Assembly (NCBI GenBank): GCA_003222555.1
Contig: QHWL01000106.1
Location: 1-10,430, forward strand
DNA: 10,430 nucleotides
Direction: 5' to 3'
Origin: Acidobacteriota bacterium
Lineage (GTDB): Bacteria; Acidobacteriota; Vicinamibacteria; Vicinamibacterales; CAVVIG01
Part shown: positions 7,290-10,430 of the stretch, one piece after another
Numbering within the stretch: the stretch's first letter is position 1
Layout: each line of letters begins with the position of its first letter
Program-made: the position numbers and the translations under genes
The notes under the pieces: model-generated
Told to the model about the DNA's origin: nothing
What the model saw: only the letters and a program-made list of their open reading frames with translations
The model's database searches: none

Positions 7290-7760
7290 CTAGTTGCCGG
7301 TGCTCGCGCCGGCGGCCCTCCGCATGCCTTCGGTGACGATGCCGACCTTCTCGACGCCGGCGCCTTTCGCGGCGTCGATGACCTCCACGATGTCCTTGTA
7401 TTTCAGCGAACCCGCCCCAATGATGAACATCGTCTTGTTGTTGCGCTGTTCGAAGATGTTCCGTAGCCGCGTCTCCAACGCCGCAATCGGCACGTCCTGC
7501 TTGTTGACCGTGATGCGCTTGTCGGCTGTGTACTCGATCACGATCTGATCGGTGGGAGTCGTCTGCTGCTGCTGGCTTTTCGTTTCGGCCGGCAGGTTGA
7601 TGTCGATGCCCTTCTGTGTGAGCGGCAGAGCCGCCATGAAGATGACCAGGAGCACCAGGAGAACGTCAATCATTGGAGTAACGTTCATGTCCGCAGTGGG
7701 GTGCGGAACCTCGGCCTTGAAAACCGTTTCCGCGCCGAAGTGCCGATGGGCGTGTGCCAT
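7290..7760 (-). CDS. exbD: ExbD/TolR family biopolymer transport protein (distal copy)
   Basis: A 156-aa inner-membrane protein of the TonB energising complex: a short cytoplasmic N-terminus, one membrane helix (about 31-48) and a periplasmic domain. The signature MNVTPMIDVLLVLLVIF carries the proton-path Asp at 32, equivalent to D25 of E. coli ExbD. The periplasmic part includes GIDINLPAETKS, a run of four Gln (QQQQTTPTD) and the closing fold (IVEVIDAAKGAGVEKVGIVTE) typical of the family. ATG at 7760 has GGAGG six nt upstream and overlaps the stop of the preceding exbD by one base (TAATG), suggesting translational coupling. It is the last gene of the operon, ending in TAG at 7292-7290. The longer His-rich N-terminus (MAHAHRHFG) and the different periplasmic sequence separate it from its neighbour, so the two exbD copies are diverged paralogues, not a recent duplication. 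Confidence 0.93.
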   Translation of the reverse strand: MAHAHRHFGAETVFKAEVPHPTADMNVTPMIDVLLVLLVIFMAALPLTQKGIDINLPAETKSQQQQTTPTDQIVIEYTADKRITVNKQDVPIAALETRLRNIFEQRNNKTMFIIGAGSLKYKDIVEVIDAAKGAGVEKVGIVTEGMRRAAGASTGN

Positions 7761-8203
7761 TACTGACCTCCCAACACTTGGCCGGGCGCCCGCTTGCGAT
7801 CGATGATGAGCCCGATATCCTCGATTCCTGCCTTCCGGAGCTCGTCCATCGCCCCCATGACCGCGCTGTAGTCGACGGCTTCATCGGCCTTGATGAGGAC
7901 GATCTTCTCGTTCTTGTTTTCGAGGAGGTCCTTGACCTTCGCGCCGAGCTCCTCCTCCGGCCTGAGGGGCTTCGCGTTCAGGTACACGGACTTGTCGGGA
8001 GCGATGGCGACGACGGTCTGGCCCGACGTCTCGGGCTTGTCGACGTAGTTGGCCGCCGTCGGCAGCTTGACGGAGACGCCTTGCTGCAGCAGCGGAGCCA
8101 CCAGCATCATGATGATGAGCAGCACCAGCATGACGTCGACGAGCGGCGTCACGTTGATATCGGACTTGACTCCGCCCTGTGCGCCGCCAAGATCCATTGC
8201 CAT
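7760..8203 (-). CDS. exbD: ExbD/TolR family biopolymer transport protein (proximal copy)
   Basis: A 147-aa ExbD/TolR protein. The signature INVTPLVDVMLVLLIIMML holds the conserved membrane Asp at 23; the single helix spans about 22-40. The periplasmic domain contains GVSVKLPTAAN and the C-terminal DYSAVMGAMDELRKAGIEDIGLI pattern (cut at 20 or so residues; positions about 111-133), followed by a short basic tail. ATG at 8203 has GGAGA seven nt upstream. It is second after exbB, separated from it by 91 nt that contain a stem-loop. The stop TAA shares one base with the ATG of the next exbD. Its transmembrane motif is closer to E. coli ExbD (NVTPFIDVMLVLLIIF) than the distal copy's is. Whether the two ExbDs form a mixed dimer within one ExbB pentamer or serve alternative motors cannot be told from sequence. 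Confidence 0.93.
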   Translation of the reverse strand: MAMDLGGAQGGVKSDINVTPLVDVMLVLLIIMMLVAPLLQQGVSVKLPTAANYVDKPETSGQTVVAIAPDKSVYLNAKPLRPEEELGAKVKDLLENKNEKIVLIKADEAVDYSAVMGAMDELRKAGIEDIGLIIDRKRAPGQVLGGQ

Positions 8204-8240
8204 ACAAAAGTCTCCTAACGCTATCGGCTCGAAACGGGAC

Positions 8241-8279
8241 CGCGTACATTGTCGGCGGAGCTCCCGCCGGAAGTACGCG
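8241..8279. promoter_or_regulatory. Two-tier stem-loop between exbB and the exbD pair
   Basis: CGCGTAC (8241-8247) pairs perfectly with GTACGCG (8273-8279). Inside, after an asymmetric internal loop (5 nt on one side, 3 on the other), CGGCGG (8253-8258) pairs with CCGCCG (8264-8269) around a 5-nt loop. It lies within the operon transcript, in the 91-nt gap after the exbB stop and about 37 nt before the exbD start. There is no T-run on the transcribed side, so complete termination is unlikely. An mRNA stabiliser or partial attenuator that keeps exbB expression above exbD is a reasonable guess. Confidence 0.6.
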
Positions 8280-8294
8280 ACCCCAAACCCTGGC

Positions 8295-8966
8295 TTACGT
8301 CGTCTTCCTGATGAAGTAGTCGACGAGCTCCGACGAAGAATTGTCCATTTCCACGTTGAAGTACTCGACGCGGCCGGTCAGGTAATTGTAGAACCACACG
8401 GCCGGAATCGCGACGACGAGTCCGAGCGCGGTTTCCACTAGTGCTTCCGCGATACCGGCTGAAACGGCGCCGATACCCCCCGAGCCGCTGGCCGCGATTC
8501 CCTGGAACGCCGTGATGACGCCGACGACCGTTCCGAGGAGTCCGACAAACGGCGCCGTCGATCCGATGGTGGCGAGCGCCGAAACGCCCTTTTTCAGATC
8601 CGAAGCGGTCAAGGCGGCCGCGCGCTGAATCGACCGGCGCACCGTGTCCATGAGGTCTTCGCGACTCAGACCGCCCCCGCTTTCCTGCTGGAATTGATAT
8701 TCCTGGAGCCCCGCAAGCACGACCTTCGCGAGGTGGCTGTAGCGGTAGGTCTTCGACGAGGAGAGCGCGATCGCCTCCTTGAGCCGGCCGTCCTTCAGGT
8801 GCTTGGCGACCTGGGGCGCGAACAGCTTCGACTGGCTGCGCGCCTGAGAGAAGGTGTAGATGCGTTCGATGGCGACGCCAAACGACCACATCGACATGAA
8901 GAAGAGGATGAAGGCGACGCCTTTGGCCACCCATCCCATCTGTTGCCACATTGCAATTAAGTCCAC
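8295..8966 (-). CDS. exbB: ExbB/TolQ/MotA family proton channel protein
   Basis: A 223-aa inner-membrane protein that forms the pentameric proton channel around ExbD and energises TonB. Three membrane helices are visible at about 11-35, 128-152 and 168-195, with a cytoplasmic domain between the first two. The conserved core reads GSTAPFVGLLGTVVGV and then GIAEALVETALGLVVAIPAV. T146, E174 and T179 have exactly the spacing of T148, E176 and T181, the polar channel residues of E. coli ExbB. The start is GTG at 8966, supported by GGAGGG six nt upstream; internal ATGs at codons 6 and 10 lack such a site and would cut into the first helix. It follows tonB after 63 nt and is followed by exbD after 91 nt. 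Length and motifs are normal for the family. TolQ is the main alternative name, but the tonB neighbour favours ExbB. Confidence 0.95.
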   Translation of the reverse strand: MDLIAMWQQMGWVAKGVAFILFFMSMWSFGVAIERIYTFSQARSQSKLFAPQVAKHLKDGRLKEAIALSSSKTYRYSHLAKVVLAGLQEYQFQQESGGGLSREDLMDTVRRSIQRAAALTASDLKKGVSALATIGSTAPFVGLLGTVVGVITAFQGIAASGSGGIGAVSAGIAEALVETALGLVVAIPAVWFYNYLTGRVEYFNVEMDNSSSELVDYFIRKTT

Positions 8967-8972
8967 AGTCCA

Positions 8973-8978
8973 CCCTCC
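8973..8978 (-). promoter_or_regulatory. Ribosome binding site deciding the exbB GTG start
   Basis: On the minus strand, GGAGGG (8978-8973) lies six nt before GTG at 8966. It is the reason for choosing GTG over the downstream ATG codons. Confidence 0.75.
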
Positions 8979-9029
8979 ATCAAGACAAAGCCACCGTTCC
9001 CAGGGTCCGGTCGATGCCGGATCCCACCA

Positions 9030-9749
9030 TTACTGAAGTGCGAAGTTCACGGTGACCGTCATGATGACCGGCACCGGCACGCCGTTGAGCAACGTCGGCG
9101 TGAACGTCCATTGCTTCACCGCGTCGAGCGCCGCCGCGTCGAGCAACGGGATCGACCGGAGCACTTTGGTTTCTTCGACCTGACCGTTGGGGCCGATCAC
9201 CGCCTCGATGATGACAACGCCCTGCACCCTGGCCGACCGCGCGATCGCCGGATATTCCGGCTTCACGTCTTTGACCTTCGTCGGGGGCTTGATGTTGCCG
9301 CCGACGCGGACAGGCGCCGGAGGAGGCGGAGGAGGAGGCGGCGGCGGTGGCGGCGGCGGAGGAGCCGCGAGCCCGCCGATGACGCCGGTCTCGAGACCAC
9401 CCACGACGCCCTGCTCAACACCCACGTTCCTGATAACGGGGGATTCAGGCACGATTTCTCTTGGTGCTTCCACCGGCGCAGCGTTCGGGGTGACCTCAGG
9501 TGGTTTTTCTGGCGTCGCTGACGGTGGAGGGGGCGGCGGTGGAGGGGGCGGCGGTGGAGGCGGGGGCGCGCCCACAAAAGCCATCATGGCAGGCGGCGTT
9601 GGCAGCACGTCGGCCGCCATCAAAGGAATGATAATCACGGCCCCGACGAGCACCGTGTGCACGATGATCGACAGCGGCACCGTGTACCATTTCTGGCCGC
9701 CTACTCTGACCGAGGGATCGACGACATCGCCGAACATGTCACGTGGCAC
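9030..9749 (-). CDS. tonB: Energy transducer TonB with two 15-proline tracts
   Basis: A 239-aa TonB: it spans the periplasm and passes force from ExbB/ExbD to outer-membrane receptors. The start is GTG at 9749, with GAGGAGG nine nt upstream; ATG at codon 5 is too far from that site. The N-terminal helix (about 24-46) contains S27-x-x-x-H31, matching the S16/H20 pair that E. coli TonB needs to couple to ExbB/ExbD. The proline-rich spacer is unusual: residues 62-76 and 130-144 are each an uninterrupted run of 15 Pro. They are separated by a 53-residue segment with a P/E/V-rich part and a Gly/Val-rich part (GVEQGVVGGLETGVIGGLA). E. coli TonB instead uses Glu-Pro and Lys-Pro repeats. The C-terminal domain (about 155-239) begins with KPPTKVKDVKPEYP (Y166-P167), followed by the family pattern GVVIIEAVIGPNGQVEE and a closing VPVIMTVTVNF strand. 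It is the first gene of the tonB-exbB-exbD-exbD operon. Confidence 0.95.
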   Translation of the reverse strand: MPRDMFGDVVDPSVRVGGQKWYTVPLSIIVHTVLVGAVIIIPLMAADVLPTPPAMMAFVGAPPPPPPPPPPPPPPPSATPEKPPEVTPNAAPVEAPREIVPESPVIRNVGVEQGVVGGLETGVIGGLAAPPPPPPPPPPPPPPPAPVRVGGNIKPPTKVKDVKPEYPAIARSARVQGVVIIEAVIGPNGQVEETKVLRSIPLLDAAALDAVKQWTFTPTLLNGVPVPVIMTVTVNFALQ

Positions 9750-9758
9750 GGATCCAAT

Positions 9759-9765
9759 CCTCCTC
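9759..9765 (-). promoter_or_regulatory. Ribosome binding site deciding the tonB GTG start
   Basis: GAGGAGG on the minus strand (9765-9759) is a near-perfect Shine-Dalgarno, nine nt before GTG at 9749 and 21 nt before the in-frame ATG at 9737. Spacing favours the GTG. Confidence 0.75.
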
Positions 9766-9835
9766 GTAATCTACTGCAAGAGCGCTGAATCTATTGTGCA
9801 AGAGCGACAAGAGGCGCCAGCCGCAAGAGGCGCGG

Positions 9836-9864
9836 ATTATAGCCAGAGCATAATTCAGTGTCAA
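9836..9864 (-). promoter_or_regulatory. Perfect-consensus sigma-70-type promoter for the tonB operon
   Basis: On the minus strand, TTGACA (9864-9859) is followed by exactly 17 bp and then TATAAT (9841-9836): all 12 consensus bases at optimal spacing. Transcription should start near 9829, giving a leader of about 80 nt before the tonB GTG. It implies strong baseline expression unless a repressor acts. No good match to a Fur box (GATAATGATAATCATTATC) is visible over it. The rest of the gap to 9975 holds an inverted repeat over the -35 region and no gene. Confidence 0.85.
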
Positions 9865-9890
9865 ACGAAAACTCTCTTGAGGTTAGACAC
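9858..9890. promoter_or_regulatory. Inverted repeat overlapping the -35 of the tonB promoter (possible operator)
   Basis: GTGTCAAAC (9858-9866), which includes the -35 hexamer, and GTTAGACAC (9882-9890) are inverted copies matching at 8 of 9 positions across a 15-bp spacer. The centres of the arms are 24 bp apart, a little over two helical turns. A dimeric regulator binding here would cover the -35. No regulator is identified, and arms this short can arise by chance. Confidence 0.35.
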
Positions 9891-9975
9891 CGGAACGCCT
9901 CAATTGGCTTCGGTCCGACCGACCAGCCCGGGCGTCGCGGAGAAGTCGTCGGATTTCGCACCGGCTTGGCGTGAC

Positions 9976-10430
9976 TTAAATGGACCCGGACGTGATGCGC
10001 ATCCCGTAAAACGACCGCCGAACGAAGGCCAGCGACAGCAGGAAAAACCCCGCCGCCAGCAGATGGCTGACCTGAGGGCCGGCATCGGTCGCCAGCTTGA
10101 CCGCCAACTCGACGGCAAGCAAGCCGAACAGCGTCGTGAACTTGATGACCGGGTTCAGCGCCACCGACGAAGTGTCCTTGAACGGATCGCCGACCGTGTC
10201 GCCAACCACGGTCGCCGCGTGTAGCGGCGTGCCCTTCAACTTCAACTCGACCTCGACGATTTTCTTCGCGTTGTCCCAGGCGCCGCCGGCGTTGGCCATG
10301 AAGATGGCCTGATACAGGCCGAAGAGCGCGATCGAGATGAGATAGCCGATGAAGAAATACGGCTCCAGGAAGGCGAACGTCAGAGTCGAGAAGAACACCG
10401 TGAGAAAAAAATTGAACATGCCCCGCTGCG
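9976..10430 (-). CDS. hppA: Membrane-bound ion-translocating pyrophosphatase, C-terminal part (5' end outside window)
   Basis: The last 151 or so residues of a multi-helix inner-membrane pyrophosphatase that couples pyrophosphate hydrolysis to pumping of H+ and/or Na+. Full-length family members have about 650-800 residues, so most of the gene lies beyond 10430; the frame is open to the window edge and the Met at 10419 is internal. Diagnostic sequence includes FMANAGGAWDNAKK and GDTVGDPFKDTSSVALNPVIK, the conserved C-terminal catalytic loop motifs with the Asp and Lys residues that bind Mg-pyrophosphate. These are followed by hydrophobic helices and a short tail ending GMRITSGSI. The segment preceding the motif (LEPYFFIGYLISIALFGLYQ) differs from plant and Rhodospirillum forms. 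I recall it from Bacteroidetes- and Acidobacteria-type enzymes, but ion specificity cannot be read here because the K+-dependence and Na+-site residues are outside the window. No clear terminator follows the TAA at 9978-9976. Confidence 0.94.
   Translation of the reverse strand, partial: QRGMFNFFLTVFFSTLTFAFLEPYFFIGYLISIALFGLYQAIFMANAGGAWDNAKKIVEVELKLKGTPLHAATVVGDTVGDPFKDTSSVALNPVIKFTTLFGLLAVELAVKLATDAGPQVSHLLAAGFFLLSLAFVRRSFYGMRITSGSI

Noticed and set aside
9001..9029. Small palindrome CCGG-TCGATG-CCGG (9007-9020) between tonB and exbB
   Set aside because: Four-base arms in a GC-rich region are expected by chance, there is no T-run, and exbB must be read through.
9318..9566. Short tandem array resembling a CRISPR or minisatellite
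   Set aside because: The repeats are proline codons inside tonB, in frame and without spacers, so they are coding low-complexity sequence.
9900..9975. Possible terminator for the pyrophosphatase gene
   Set aside because: Only a weak short stem (TCGGT/ACCGA type, near 9911-9923) with no T-run on the minus strand. I could not support a terminator call.
9187..10224. Gly-rich open frame on the + strand across tonB and the pyrophosphatase gene
   Set aside because: The glycine runs are only the complement of the TonB proline codons, and the frame crosses the tonB promoter region and two minus-strand genes.

Overview
This is a GC-rich stretch of a Gram-negative chromosome (a complete TonB-ExbB-ExbD operon, an outer-membrane receptor and a lipoprotein imply an outer membrane). 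The receptor has a carboxypeptidase-regulatory-like N-terminal domain followed by an Oar-like barrel, and the intergenic DNA carries 'CGCAGAG/CCGAG' inverted repeats. Together with the tonB-exbB-exbD-exbD order, these best fit Acidobacteriota, perhaps a Vicinamibacteria-like lineage. That placement is inference from protein style, not from a marker-gene comparison.

Layout, left to right. At 1-311 (+) is the 3' part of a RidA-family gene. It converges with a full-length bifunctional (p)ppGpp synthetase/hydrolase gene, rel (363-2522, -). The 50 bp between them is a 9-nt-periodic G-rich array with a strong hairpin. From 2523 to 2779 is a divergent promoter region serving rel (-) and a TPR-repeat lipoprotein gene (2780-3766, +), which ends in a textbook intrinsic terminator (3812-3840). 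From 3920 to 7119 (+) lies a large Oar-like TonB-dependent receptor whose reading frame breaks near 5820-5826. Both halves are otherwise intact, so this is either a recent frameshift or a sequence error.

An intergenic stretch (7120-7289) carries two separate inverted repeats. On the minus strand follows one operon, transcribed tonB (9749-9030), exbB (8966-8295), exbD copy 1 (8203-7760), exbD copy 2 (7760-7290). It is driven by a perfect-consensus sigma-70-type promoter (TTGACA, 17 bp, TATAAT) at 9836-9864. A two-tier stem-loop lies between exbB and the exbD pair. The window closes with the 3' end of a membrane-bound ion-pumping pyrophosphatase gene (9976-10430, -).

Functional picture: ExbB/ExbD form the proton-driven motor and TonB carries its force across the periplasm. 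The neighbouring receptor, with a recognisable TonB-box-like ETVVV segment, is the kind of protein that would use it. The pyrophosphatase also works on the inner-membrane ion gradient. Rel and RidA are housekeeping stress and metabolite-damage functions. I saw no CRISPR array, tRNA, rRNA, transposase, phage gene or defence system. The less ordinary signals are the twin 15-proline tracts in TonB (one visibly built from a triplicated 15-nt unit), the operon's consensus promoter with an overlapping inverted repeat, the intra-operon stem-loop, the G-rich array at the ridA stop codon, and the receptor frameshift.
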